A stretch of 64,000 nucleotides of DNA from Nannocystis pusilla (GTDB lineage: Bacteria; Myxococcota_A; Polyangia; Nannocystales; Nannocystaceae): contig NZ_JAPNKE010000002.1 of assembly GCF_026626665.1 (NCBI RefSeq), forward strand, positions 1,077,001 to 1,141,000, in the 5' to 3' direction. Positions 18,152 to 26,910 of the stretch are shown here, piece after piece. The notes beneath the pieces are model-generated. The model worked only from the letters and a program-made list of their open reading frames with translations. It was not told where the DNA came from and searched no databases. Position 1 is the first letter of the stretch. Each line of letters opens with the position of its first letter. Both the position numbers and the translations under genes were made by a program.

Positions 18152-18948
18152 TCAGGTCGCGCGCCGGCCTGTCGCGGCGACCGGGGCTCGGCGAGCGATC
18201 GCCCGGGCGAAGCGACGGGCGACCCGGCGGGCCGCGGCGTCGGGATCGTCGGCGGTCGCCGGCGTGAGCGCGACCGCGGCGATGCAGAGGCCGACGAGCG
18301 CGGCCGCGAGCTCCCGTGGGTCTTCGTCCGCGACGATCTCGCCGGCGCGGAGGCGCTCGGCGAGCGCGGCGGTGAGGGCCGGCGTGAGGCGCAGGGTGCT
18401 GGTCTCACGCGCGCTGGCCACGAGCTCGCGCGTCGCGTCGCTCGGATCGACCACCATCACCAGAGCGAACCGATTGTCGAGGAAGAAGGCGATGATCCCC
18501 CGCGCCGCGAGCCAGGAACGCCTCGAGGGGGGTCGACGACGCGGCTTCGAGCTGCCCGGCCAGCGTATCGATCTCGAAGTCGGCGAGCAGCGCCCGCAGG
18601 AGCCCGGCCTTGTCCTCGAAGTGACGATAGACGCTGGCGACGCCGACCCCGGCCCGGGATGCGACGTCGTCCATGGTCGCCCCACCGAGCCCGCTGGCGT
18701 TGAAGGCCTCGCGCGCGCCGGCGAGGATGGTCCGCCGGAGGTCGAGCCCCGGCTCGCCGGCCGCGACGCCACGCTCCGCCTGGAGGGCGTCGAGCAGCGC
18801 CTCACGGTCGGCGAACCGCCGGTAGAGCGACGCGCGCGAGCCCCGCCCGGACCGCGACGTCGGCGAGCCGCAGCGGGCCGGCGCGCAGGTCGAGCAGCTC
18901 CTGGGCCGCGTCGAGGATCCGCGCGCGGGCGGGGTCGTCCGGAGGCAT
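18152..18948 (-). CDS. TetR-family regulator with two tandem HTH domains (two frameshifts)
   Basis: After repairing shifts near 18830 (a CGCGCGCG run) and 18500 (a G run), the protein of about 265 residues carries two TetR_N domains. The first runs ARILDAAQELLDL to LADVAVRAGLARASLYRRF; the second runs LRRTILAGAREAFNASGL to MDDVASRAGVGVASVYRHFEDKAG. A TetR_C-like helical part follows (AFFLDNRFALVMVVDPSDAT). The start is MPPDDPARARIL at 18948. Two DNA-binding heads in one chain is unusual. It faces the TerB-COQ4 gene across a palindromic promoter region and probably controls that gene and itself. Confidence 0.7.
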
Positions 18949-18966
18949 GGGAAGAGGATAGCAGGG

Positions 18967-19007
18967 CTTGAAACATGTTGAGGTACAGTCTATCATTTTG
19001 TTTCAAG
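18967..19007. promoter_or_regulatory. Divergent promoter/operator between TetR gene and TerB-COQ4 gene
   Basis: CTTGAAACA (18967-18975) and TGTTTCAAG (18999-19007) form a perfect 9-bp inverted repeat, 32 bp centre to centre. Inside it lies a good plus-strand promoter: TTGAAA (18969-18974), 16-bp spacer, TATCAT (18991-18996). The second arm reads TTGAAA on the minus strand and could be the -35 box toward the TetR gene. A TetR dimer, or a double-headed TetR, bound here would block both directions. Confidence 0.65.
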
Positions 19008-19031
19008 GCCCATTCGAGCCAGGAGCGCGCC

Positions 19032-20006
19032 ATGGAATTCTTCATCCCCGATCCAGAGCAACTCACCCTCGGCCTGCGGACTCTCGCTACCGTCGCTCGC
19101 GTCGACGGGCCGCTTAGCGACGGTGAGGCGGCGGTGCTGCGGGCGGCCGACGCCCTGCTCGGCGACGGCAGCGGCCGCGACCTCGACCTGCTCGAGCCGA
19201 TCGCCCCGGCCGAGCTCGCCGCCCGGTTCACGCCGCCGCCGCTGCGCTTCCAGCTCGTCGCCGCGATGCTGGTGATGGCGATGGCCGACGGCGAGGTCGG
19301 ACAGGCGGAGGCCGATCTGGTGGCCGCGTTCGCGGCGGCGCTCGGCGTCGAGAGCTCGGCCGTGCACAACCTCGATCGCCTGGCCCGTGGCCACTATCGC
19401 CGCGCCCGGCTCGACATCGTCCGCCGCCAGTGGGCCCCGAAGAAGATCGCCGAGATGGCGGCGGTGCAGGGCCGGGCGATCATCCCCAAGGCGATCCTCG
19501 GGATGCTGGGCCTCCATCAAGATCCGGCGCTCACGGCCCGTTACCTGGCGCTGGGCCGGCTGGCGGCAGGCAGCCTCGGCCGCAGCTACTTCGAGTACAT
19601 GGTCGCCAACGAGTTCGCGTTCCCGGGCGAGGCGTACGCGCCGCCCGAGGCGATGGTGTTTCACGACATGACCCACGTCCTGTCCGGCTACGGCACGACG
19701 CCGGATCAGGAGATCTTGGCGGCGGCGTTCAGCGCCGGCTACTCGTCCTACGAGGTGCACAACTGGTTCGCGTTCGTGCTGTCGCAGTTCCAGCTCGGGC
19801 TGCAGACCGCGCCCAATATCCCGCCCGCGCGCCTGCAGATGGACCCGGCGCGGCTGCTCGTGGCCGTGCGCCGCGGGGCGGCGATGACCATCGACATCAA
19901 CGACGGATGGGACTACTGGGAGGTGATCGAGGAGCCAGTCGAGGCGCTCCGCGAGCGTTATCACATCCTCCCGGAGTCGGCGTTCATGCGAACGGCGGCT
20001 CCGTGA
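19032..20006 (+). CDS. TerB-like / COQ4-like fusion protein
   Basis: 324 residues, ATG at 19032 with AGGAG about 7 nt before it. Residues 8-120 look like a TerB-type helical domain (LRTLATVARVDGPLSDGEAAV, MLVMAMADGEVGQAEADLV, with the acidic DGE motifs). The C-terminal half resembles COQ4: LAAGSLGRSYFEYMVAN, then HDMTHVLSGYGTTPDQE, which exactly satisfies HDxxHx(11)E (His211, Asp212, His215, Glu227), the COQ4 metal site. COQ4 acts in ubiquinone biosynthesis; the role of this fusion is not known. The intact frame and divergent TetR suggest a regulated stress or lipid-quinone function. Confidence 0.75.
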   Translation: MEFFIPDPEQLTLGLRTLATVARVDGPLSDGEAAVLRAADALLGDGSGRDLDLLEPIAPAELAARFTPPPLRFQLVAAMLVMAMADGEVGQAEADLVAAFAAALGVESSAVHNLDRLARGHYRRARLDIVRRQWAPKKIAEMAAVQGRAIIPKAILGMLGLHQDPALTARYLALGRLAAGSLGRSYFEYMVANEFAFPGEAYAPPEAMVFHDMTHVLSGYGTTPDQEILAAAFSAGYSSYEVHNWFAFVLSQFQLGLQTAPNIPPARLQMDPARLLVAVRRGAAMTIDINDGWDYWEVIEEPVEALRERYHILPESAFMRTAAP

Positions 20007-20096
20007 GCCTCGCGCGGCGAGTCGAGCGAGCCCGTGGCCGACGTGACCGCCGCGAGTCAGCGCCGTGCTCTCGTGAGGGCGCGTGAAAATGTAAAC

Positions 20097-20129
20097 AGTC
20101 GCGGCGCGCGGGGGCCGCGCGCCGCGACT
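20097..20129. terminator. Bidirectional terminator hairpin, 15-bp stem
   Basis: A perfect inverted repeat with arms 20097-20111 and 20115-20129 and a GGG loop. It lies between the convergent TerB-COQ4 and RNA ligase genes. T-rich tracts are short (gtttc on the plus side; A-rich aaaatgtaaa on the other). Confidence 0.85.
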
Positions 20130-20133
20130 CGTT

Positions 20134-21225
20134 TCAGTTGTACTCGGTGCCGCCGCTGCGGAGCAGGTACTTCTCGGACACGCTCTTGAGCTGGACGCGG
20201 CCGAGCTCGGGGTGACGGCGCTCGAGCTGCGGGCGGATGACGATACCCTCGCGGACGTGGAGGCCCTGGCCGGACACGGTCTCGCGGCCGTCGGTGTATT
20301 CGGCCATCGCGTCGCGGCTGAACGGCCCGCGGTAGAGCACGGGCACGCGCGGCAGCCCTAACGCGTCGCAGGCGGCCTGCAGGTCGGCGTCGGACAGGAA
20401 CCGGCCCTGGCCGTACCAGCCGGTGTAGATGTCGAACACGCGGAACCCGAGGTTGCGGTCCTGATCGGTCTTGGAGCCGTAGGACAGGTCCTGCACGCCG
20501 GCGCCGAACACCTCGCCGAGCACGAACACCGGGCGACCGGCGGCCAGCTCGTCGGCGAACACCTTCGCGGCCCGGGCCTCGAAGTCGAGGTGGCGCGCGA
20601 CGCGGAGGTAGAGGTTGTGGGCGTTCTCGGCCGCCGACGGGGTGAAGGCCAGGCCCTTGGCGGCGAGGCCCTTGCTGCTGACGATCAGGGGGCCGTGCTC
20701 GCCGGCGGCGTCGTTCGGCACGAGGCCGAGCTGGCACCACGTGCCGTGGATCTTCTCGGTGAAGACGACGGGCTCGTCCGCGAGCAAGGCGTCGGGGAAG
20801 GCCTTGACGTTCTCGATGTCGTACTTGACGCAGCGATCGGGGCCGGCGCCGTAGACGTGGCCGTTCATGTGCGACGGCACGACCGGCTCGTATTTGATGA
20901 TGCCGAGCTCGGCGGTGACGTCCTGGCCTTCGGACCAGCCGGGCCGGGCGGGATAGACGATGCCCTGCGACAGGACCCCGCGCAGCTTGATCGCCTTGAC
21001 CCGGTTCATGTCCTTGCCGGACAGGCGCCCCCGCAGGCCGAGCTCGTCGAGCAGCGGCTCGGGGACGATGGCCTGCTCCGGGATGTATGCGACGAGGTCT
21101 CCGCTGACGAATTGACCCTTGCGGACGATCGAGCGGTAATCTCCGACGCGGGCGATCTCGAGGGCGTCGGCGTTCTCGTGCGGCTCGATGGCCACACGCA
21201 CGACGTGGACGGCGAAGCTGGACAT
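20134..21225 (-). CDS. ATP-dependent RNA ligase, DRB0094 (Rnl5) family
   Basis: 363 residues. An N-terminal module of about 110 residues (MSSFAVHVVRVAIEPHENAD, LVAYIPEQAIVPE) precedes a nucleotidyltransferase domain. Motif I is VFTEKIHGTWC with adenylated Lys158. GEVFGAG, REGIVIRP and VQLKSVSEKYL correspond to motifs IIIa, IV and V. This order fits the Deinococcus radiodurans RNA ligase clade, which seals 3'-OH/5'-PO4 nicks in which the 3' side is RNA. The frame is intact. No kinase/phosphatase partner gene is adjacent, so it acts alone or with distant genes. A hairpin unit (around 21007-21024) lies in frame. Confidence 0.85.
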   Translation of the reverse strand: MSSFAVHVVRVAIEPHENADALEIARVGDYRSIVRKGQFVSGDLVAYIPEQAIVPEPLLDELGLRGRLSGKDMNRVKAIKLRGVLSQGIVYPARPGWSEGQDVTAELGIIKYEPVVPSHMNGHVYGAGPDRCVKYDIENVKAFPDALLADEPVVFTEKIHGTWCQLGLVPNDAAGEHGPLIVSSKGLAAKGLAFTPSAAENAHNLYLRVARHLDFEARAAKVFADELAAGRPVFVLGEVFGAGVQDLSYGSKTDQDRNLGFRVFDIYTGWYGQGRFLSDADLQAACDALGLPRVPVLYRGPFSRDAMAEYTDGRETVSGQGLHVREGIVIRPQLERRHPELGRVQLKSVSEKYLLRSGGTEYN

Positions 21226-21738
21226 GATGTACCTGCGCTTTCTTGGACGAGGTCCCTGGCAAATGCGCGGACACGGCGATACCCGACGTGCCCGCCGACG
21301 CGGCCGCCTCGCAGGACGGTCGCACCGGAGATTGTTACGAGCCGCAGCGGCGGCCGGAGACAAAATCAGCGTACTGTCGCCGATCCCGCCGGATACGCTC
21401 CTGGCACGCCCGCTGCGGCCGAAACGGCCGGGGCGTACGAGGAGGCGCAAAACAGAGTGCGGGCGTCGAGCGACATAGAGACCAAGGACCACGAGCGTAC
21501 GCGAGAGTCGACGCGTCTGTCAATACGCCAGGATCGCGCGACCCATCGATTGGGCCCACGAGCGCGAACTCGAACCCGGACGGTCTGCGGACGTCGGCGG
21601 GCAATGGCAGGACCCGCGGGGACGGGATGTCCTTTGCGACAGGTTCTCCGCCGCCGGCCGCGAGGGCTCGCAGGCGGCGGAGCGATGGGACATGTCCTTC
21701 ACGACATGCCCGATCGCGGTGGCGTCATTGCCCGCGAA
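21226..21738. other. Intergenic region with two hairpin units
   Basis: No gene recognised. It holds a degenerate hairpin at 21627-21643 (TGTC..GACA) and CATGTCC-TTCA-CGACATG at 21691-21708, just after the stop of the next minus-strand gene. The RNA ligase promoter should be in the left part but is not evident. Confidence 0.5.
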
Positions 21739-23017
21739 TCACAGCAGTTCGACGCAGCCGTCGGGCCCGGGCCGGCCGAGGCCGGGGGCGAGGGCGGCGG
21801 CGGTGACCACGGGGACCACCAGCAACGCGTCGAAGGCGGTGGACAGCGACTTGTAGACGTCGTTGTAGCGGGCGGCGTCGGCGGGGTCGTAGGCGCCCTC
21901 GATCGCGCGGATGGCCGGCTTGCCGCCGAGGCTGCGCTGCAGGCCCCTGCCGCGCAGGAGGTCGGGCACAGGCAGCAGCGCCGGACCGGCGAGGCCGGCG
22001 AAGACCGCGTCGAAGCTGCCCGAAGGGGCAGGCGGCAAGTCGAGCGGGCACAGGCGGCCGTCGGTCCGCTCGAGCACGGCGCGGCCGCGGACGAACAGGC
22101 CGCCGACGGCGACGTAGCCGCGGCCGTGCCACTGTCGCAGGTACTCGCCGACCGAGGGCGCGGCGCCGGGGACGTCGGCGGCGGCCCGCCGGTTCTCGCC
22201 CCAGAAGAACAGCTTGTTGCCGGCGCCGCCGAGCTGCAGCGCGAGGTCGAGGTTGCGCGCGCGGTGGAACTCGGGCGCGTCGAAGGCCCAGCTCTCGGCC
22301 TGGTCGAGCAACTGCACGGCGGCCTCGGCTTGCATGCGCGCGCGCGTAGGCCGAGGCGGAGCTGCGCTCGACGTAGGCCGGCCGCTGCTCGTCGAGGCGC
22401 TTGAGCAGGGCGACGAGCCCGGGGCCGTCGCCGCCGCGGAGGATCGCGGTGGCCCGCTCGGCGTGCTCGGGATCGACGGCCTGGAGGTACGCGAGGTAGC
22501 CGCGCGCGACCGCGTCGAGCTCGCCCGGGTCGGTGCCGTGGACGTGCAACATGGTCTTCGGGCCAGCCGCGTTGTGAGCCCGCACGGCGGCGAGGAAGTC
22601 GCGCAAGTCGGCGGTGCGCAGGGCGGGCTCGTCGAGGTCGAGGAGGATGGCGTCGAGGGCGTCGAGGTCTGGCTCGCCGGCGGCGGTGACCCAGGCGTCG
22701 AGGGCGAAGCCGGCGTGGATGCTGACGTCGAGCGCGAGGCCGGTGACGCCGTGGTCGCGGACGAGGGCGAGGAAGAGGTCGCGGGCGAGGACGACGAACT
22801 CGTGCCCGCCGGCGAGGGGGCGTCCGACCCCGATGACGCGGGCCTCGGCGAAGCGTGCGGCCAGAGGCGCGAGCGCGGCGGGGGCGATCGATTGGCCGGG
22901 CTGGAGCGCGCCGCGAGCGGCGAGGGCGTCGAGCTCGACGCGGGCCTCGCTGCGCAGGCTTCGGTTGCCGGCGCAGGCCGAGGCGAGGAGGAGGAGGGCG
23001 AGGGAGATCCGGCGCAC
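21739..23017 (-). CDS. Erythromycin-esterase-like lipoprotein, active site lost (one frameshift)
   Basis: About 425 residues. Signal peptide MRRISLALLLLASACAG with lipobox ASAC. The body follows the erythromycin esterase fold family: VIGVGRPLAGGHEFVVLARD, LVRDHGVTGLALDVSIHAGF, FLAAVRAHN, then ARNLDLALQLGGAGNKLFFW and YVAVGGLFVRGRAVLER. The family motif GE(A/S)xHG is GRPLAG here, and the W-H-N-x-H segment reads WGENRR. The catalytic Glu and both His positions are therefore missing, which argues against esterase activity. The frame breaks near 22340 in a CG run. CTGCCC-GAAG-GGGCAG at 22016-22031 is a variant hairpin in frame. Confidence 0.65.
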
Positions 23018-23269
23018 GCCCGGGCGAAGCTAACACGGGCCGGCGAACGCGGCCCGCATCTTGCGCGCTGCGCCTTCGCATCGCCGTCCTCGCGGCGAGG
23101 CCGGCCCCGCTGCGATGTCATGGCCGGCGCGCGAGGCTCGGTCCGAGAGGTGACGGCTTCGCGAGAAACAGGGGGCCGGCGGCAGGACGAGGAGGATTCT
23201 CCGATCGCAACGACAGTCGCGGGGAGATCCATCAGTCCGCGGACGAACGGACGGTGCACCGGCCCATGG

Positions 23270-23297
23270 TTGACGATCGGGCCCGTCCGTGTACCAT
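23270..23297 (+). promoter_or_regulatory. Promoter of leaderless type
   Basis: TTGACG (23270-23275), 16-bp spacer, TACCAT (23292-23297). The ATG at 23306 follows 8 nt later, so the transcript would begin at about the start codon. Confidence 0.65.
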
Positions 23298-23305
23298 CCC
23301 CCGCG

Positions 23306-24292
23306 ATGCGACTCTTACGAATGGTTGTCCTGGTGAGCCTGGCCCTGGCGAGCATGGGCGAGGGTGAGGCGAAGGCGTGCTCCTGCCTGCGGCAGGACTT
23401 CGGCGGCGGCAAGCTCTACGTCGGCTCGGGCGGCGCGGTGCCGGCCGATGCGGAGGGCTTCGCCTGGACCGGCGGCGAGAAGCTGAGCAGCGCGAAGGGC
23501 CGCGTGACGCTGGTGCGCGTCGACGGCAAGAAGAAGGTGCCGGTCAAGTACACGATCGTCGAGAAGGGGCCGGTCGAGGTCATCGTCCCGGCGGCGAAGT
23601 TCAAGCCCGGCCAGGTGTACGAGGTGACGGTGCGCGAGGGGCCCGAGGCGGCCGAGACCCGCAAGAACCTCGACCCGGCGGCGACCAACGTGCCGCCCCC
23701 GGAGACGACCACGACGGTGACGATCGCGGCCGGGCCGCTGGTGCTGCCGGAGGCGAAGCTGACGTTGTCGGCGCCGACGCAAGAGAAGATCCAGGTGGCC
23801 CACCCCGCGAGCTGCAGCCATGAGATCGAGGCGGCCACCGCGACCCTCAAGGTCAAGCTGCCGGCCGAGGCCGAGGCGCTGCGCGACTACCTGGTCTACG
23901 AGACCCGCGTCGACGGTGCGGTGTGGAACGCCAGCAGCGGCCTGTGCAACCACGTCGATCCGGGCCGCACGTGGACCGGCGAGGCCGGCAGCGACAAGCT
24001 GTTCGTCGCCTGCGACCAGCCCGACGCGCTGAAGCCCGGGCCCCACAAGGTCGAGGTCGAGGTCGCCTCGCCCGACCGCGCCAAGGTGATCACGACGCCG
24101 GCGGTCGAGCTCGAGCTGGCCTGCGCCGCGCCGGCCCCCGCCGAGCCGCCCCCGCCGGCGCCGACGGGCGCGGAGCCGCAAGAGCCGCCGCCCGTCGCCA
24201 AGAAGGGCTGCAGCGTCAGCGACGACCCCAGCTTCGCGTGGGTGCTCGGCGTCGGCCTGCTGTTCGCCCGCCGCCGCCGCCGCGCGGCCTGA
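23306..24292 (+). CDS. Exported MYXO-CTERM protein
   Basis: 328 residues. Signal peptide MRLLRMVVLVSLALASMGEGEAKA, then a beta-rich body with Ig-like strand patterns (PVKYTIVEKGPVEVIVPAAK, VYEVTVREGPE, LKPGPHKVEVEVASPDR). A Pro/Ala linker precedes the tail KKGCSVSDDPSFAWVLG, a hydrophobic segment and RRRRR. The Gly-Cys, transmembrane and Arg-cluster tail is the MYXO-CTERM signal, which a myxosortase cleaves for surface lipid anchoring. Function unknown. Confidence 0.8.
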   Translation: MRLLRMVVLVSLALASMGEGEAKACSCLRQDFGGGKLYVGSGGAVPADAEGFAWTGGEKLSSAKGRVTLVRVDGKKKVPVKYTIVEKGPVEVIVPAAKFKPGQVYEVTVREGPEAAETRKNLDPAATNVPPPETTTTVTIAAGPLVLPEAKLTLSAPTQEKIQVAHPASCSHEIEAATATLKVKLPAEAEALRDYLVYETRVDGAVWNASSGLCNHVDPGRTWTGEAGSDKLFVACDQPDALKPGPHKVEVEVASPDRAKVITTPAVELELACAAPAPAEPPPPAPTGAEPQEPPPVAKKGCSVSDDPSFAWVLGVGLLFARRRRRAA

Positions 24293-24829
24293 CCGAAGGG
24301 GCATGTGCTCGCGGACATGTCGCATGCGACATGTCCTCGAGGGCGTCCGATGGAATGCCGAGAAGAGGTTCGCTTCCGGGTCGGAGACCGACCGCGTAGC
24401 CTATCTCGGCGATATGTTGCGAGCGACGGTCGCACGCGACTGCGGCGAGCCAGCAGGCAGGCGGAGCCGCGTGGCGGCAGATCCTGCTCCCGCGGACATG
24501 TTGCGAGCGGGCGGTCGCACACGTGGCCTCACGGCGAGCTGAGCGGTGACGGTCGAGGCTGCGGTGCCTGTCGCTAAAAGATCGCTCGCGCGAACGCGAC
24601 GGGCGGGTCGCGAGGAGTCTGGCCGCCTCATGCTCGCGCAATCATTGAATGGGGTGGTCGGAATGGTCGGTTCGCGGGCCGGCGACGCGTGGCGTGACCT
24701 GTCCTCGGGGATAGATTGCGTGCGGCCGGTCGCCCGCGTTCGCGGCGAGCGAGCAGGTGCGCGCGTGCGGGTTCGCGCGCGGGACGGTCATGACAGCGGT
24801 CGACGGAGCCGCTATCGTGGCGCTGCGTC
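24293..24829. repeat. Intergenic region with chained hairpins and degenerate repeats
   Basis: CATG recurs at 24302, 24316 and 24330 (14-bp period). The middle unit, CATGTCGCATGCGACATG (24316-24333), is a perfect palindrome. Further right, imperfect units starting near 24412, 24496 and 24697 share words like ttgcgagcg, ggtcgc and gcggcgagc. They resemble the 15-kb repeats. No gene recognised. Confidence 0.6.
24790..24818 (+). promoter_or_regulatory. Promoter before membrane protein gene
   Basis: ATGACA (24790-24795), 17-bp spacer, TATCGT (24813-24818), then 11 nt to the ATG at 24830. Confidence 0.5.
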
Positions 24830-25573
24830 ATGATCGTGTCGTCGCTCATCCTCGTCGTCGCGCTCGCTTCGCCGGCAGAGGTGCGCGCGGACGAGGGGAC
24901 CGAGGCCGCGTCACCGACGGCGGTGGACGGGACGGAGGCCGCGTCCGCGCCAGCGCCGACGCCGGCCGATCCGGTGGCGACCGGTGCGGTGGTACCTGCT
25001 CCGACGACCGCGCCCGCGCGGCCGACCCGGGCGAAGACGGGGCGCGGGCTGCTGATCGCCGGCGGGGTCTTGACGGGGCTCGGGGTGGTCGGGCGGATCG
25101 GTCTCGAGGTGTTCTGGTCGACCGCGGCGCAGATCGTGCCGACCGATCCGTTCGCCCGCTGGAGCACCGCGAACCTGGTGTTCGTGACCAACTGGAACAA
25201 CCTGATGTTCTTCGGGCCAGGTCTCGGGCTGCTCACCGCGGGGGCTTACCGCCGCGGCGGCCACGAGGCGGGCCTCGGCAAGGTCCGCGACGCCAAGCGC
25301 ATGCGCCTGGTCGGCATCGGGCTGCTGTCGGGCGGGCTGGGCCTGTGGGCGCTGTCGCGGGCGCTGTTCCTGCCGATCGCCGACGCGTGTCCGAGCAACC
25401 GCTGCGCCTACACGACGCTCGAGACGACGTTCTGGATCGGCGCGGGGGCGATCTTCGCCGGCGCGGCCCACCTGGCTTATGGGACAGGTTATTCGCGGGC
25501 CGCGGCGAAGGTCCAGGTGGCGCCGAGCCTGGGGCCGGGCTACGCGGGCCTGGGGCTGGCCGGTCGGTTCTGA
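24830..25573 (+). CDS. Membrane protein of unknown function
   Basis: 247 residues. A cleavable signal (MIVSSLILVVALASPAEVRA) and an Ala/Pro/Thr-rich stretch are followed by four hydrophobic segments (LLIAGGVLTGLGVVGRIGL, LMFFGPGLGLLTAGAY, LVGIGLLSGGLGLWALS, FWIGAGAIFAGAAHLAYG). The last residues LGLAGRF end in aromatic Phe. No family recognised. It is 14 nt before the EEP lipoprotein gene, so the two are likely co-transcribed. Confidence 0.65.
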   Translation: MIVSSLILVVALASPAEVRADEGTEAASPTAVDGTEAASAPAPTPADPVATGAVVPAPTTAPARPTRAKTGRGLLIAGGVLTGLGVVGRIGLEVFWSTAAQIVPTDPFARWSTANLVFVTNWNNLMFFGPGLGLLTAGAYRRGGHEAGLGKVRDAKRMRLVGIGLLSGGLGLWALSRALFLPIADACPSNRCAYTTLETTFWIGAGAIFAGAAHLAYGTGYSRAAAKVQVAPSLGPGYAGLGLAGRF

Positions 25574-25587
25574 CGGAGGATCGCACG

Positions 25588-26873
25588 ATGAACGCGCACC
25601 GCCTCACGCTCGCCGCCCTGCTGGTCCTCGCGCCGGCCTGCGCCGACGACGAGATCCCCGAGGACCTCGGCTCGCGGCCCGAGGACGAGGTGATGCTGGT
25701 CGACAGCCCGATCTTGCAGCACCTGGCGGCGGCGCTGGACGACGGGGCCACGCTGCGCACGAGCGACCTGTTCTACGCCGAGCGGCTGCGCTTCACCGCG
25801 GCGCCCGATCCGTCGGCGCTGCTGGCGGCGCAGGCGAGCGAGCACGCCGCGTTGCCGCCGCTGGCCGCGCCGGCGACCCTGAAGGTGCTGACGTACAACG
25901 TCGGGCTGCTCAATCGCTGGTATCCGTTCACCCACGTCGGCGTGCCGTACTACGTCGAGCGGCGGGCCGAGGTGCCGGCGCGCCTGCTCGGCGACGGCTG
26001 GGACGTGCTGTTCTTGCAAGAGGCGTGAAGCTGGTCGACGTCGAGCGCCTCGCGGCCGAGGCGAAGCGGCAGGGCTATGCGATCTACGCCGGCAGCGAGG
26101 ACAGGCACGCGCAGCACGGCCTCGTGATCCTGGTCCGCGAGGCGCTGATCGGCGATCCGAAGCAGGAGTTCGGCGAGGCGCAGTACGCGGCCCAGCGGGA
26201 GATCGAGCTGTTCCCGGGCCCCGGCATCAAGCGCGGGCTCATCCGCTGGAGCTTCACGCACGCGCCGACCGGACGGCGGATCCACCTTTATGCGACGCAC
26301 CTGACCGCATTCCCCGAATTGTGGCAGGAGCGCGACGTGCAAGCGCGGGTGCTCGGCGGGCACGCGAAGAGCCACGACGACGGCGACGTGGTGCTGGTCG
26401 GCGGCGACTTCAACGCCGGGCCGTATTATCCGGAGGATCGATTCGGCAGCACCGGCGAGGAGGTGCTGACGGGCTGGTGGCACAACGCGATGATGTACCC
26501 GCTGATGCTGCACTACGGCGGGCTCTACGACAGCCGCAGCGCGCTGCAGCCGGCCGCCGACGTGACGCGCATGCAGCAGCTGCTGTTGCCGTTCGAGTTC
26601 GGGCCGTACATCGAGGAGCCGCTGGCCGGCCGCTGCGCGACGATCCCGGCCGACACGTTCACCGGCACCGACTGCAACTCGCTGTACTTCCAGCAGTACG
26701 GGGCGACCGAGTACCCGGCGCGGCTCGACTACGTCTTCATCCGCGACGTCGAGCGGCATGTCCGCGTGGTCGCGACTGCGCTCGAGTACACCGAGCCGCT
26801 CGACTTCGGCGCGGCCGGCAGCCACGAATTGTCCGACCATTACGGACAGTCGGCGACGCTGCAGATCGAGTGA
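25588..26873 (+). CDS. Endonuclease/exonuclease/phosphatase-family lipoprotein (one frameshift)
   Basis: About 428 residues, preceded by GGAGGA. Signal MNAHRLTLAALLVLAPAC with lipobox APAC. The EEP catalytic motifs are present in order: VLTYNVGLLN, LFLQEA, LYATHLTA, VGGDFNAGP, LDYVFIRD and ELSDHYGQ. The frame stops at 26028 just after LFLQEA. One missing G (gcg tga for gcg gtg a) explains it, and KLVDVERLAAEAKRQGYAIY continues. Secreted members include sphingomyelinases, phospholipases and DNases. Lipid anchoring favours a surface phosphodiesterase; the substrate is open. Confidence 0.8.
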
Positions 26874-26910
26874 AATAGCGCCGCGAAGTCGGAGGTTGTC
26901 TCGCGGCCGC

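Noticed and set aside
26830..26849. Apparent TGTCC...GGACA palindrome in the EEP gene
   Set aside because: The loop is 9 nt and the DNA encodes the conserved SDHYGQ motif, so the pairing is probably chance.
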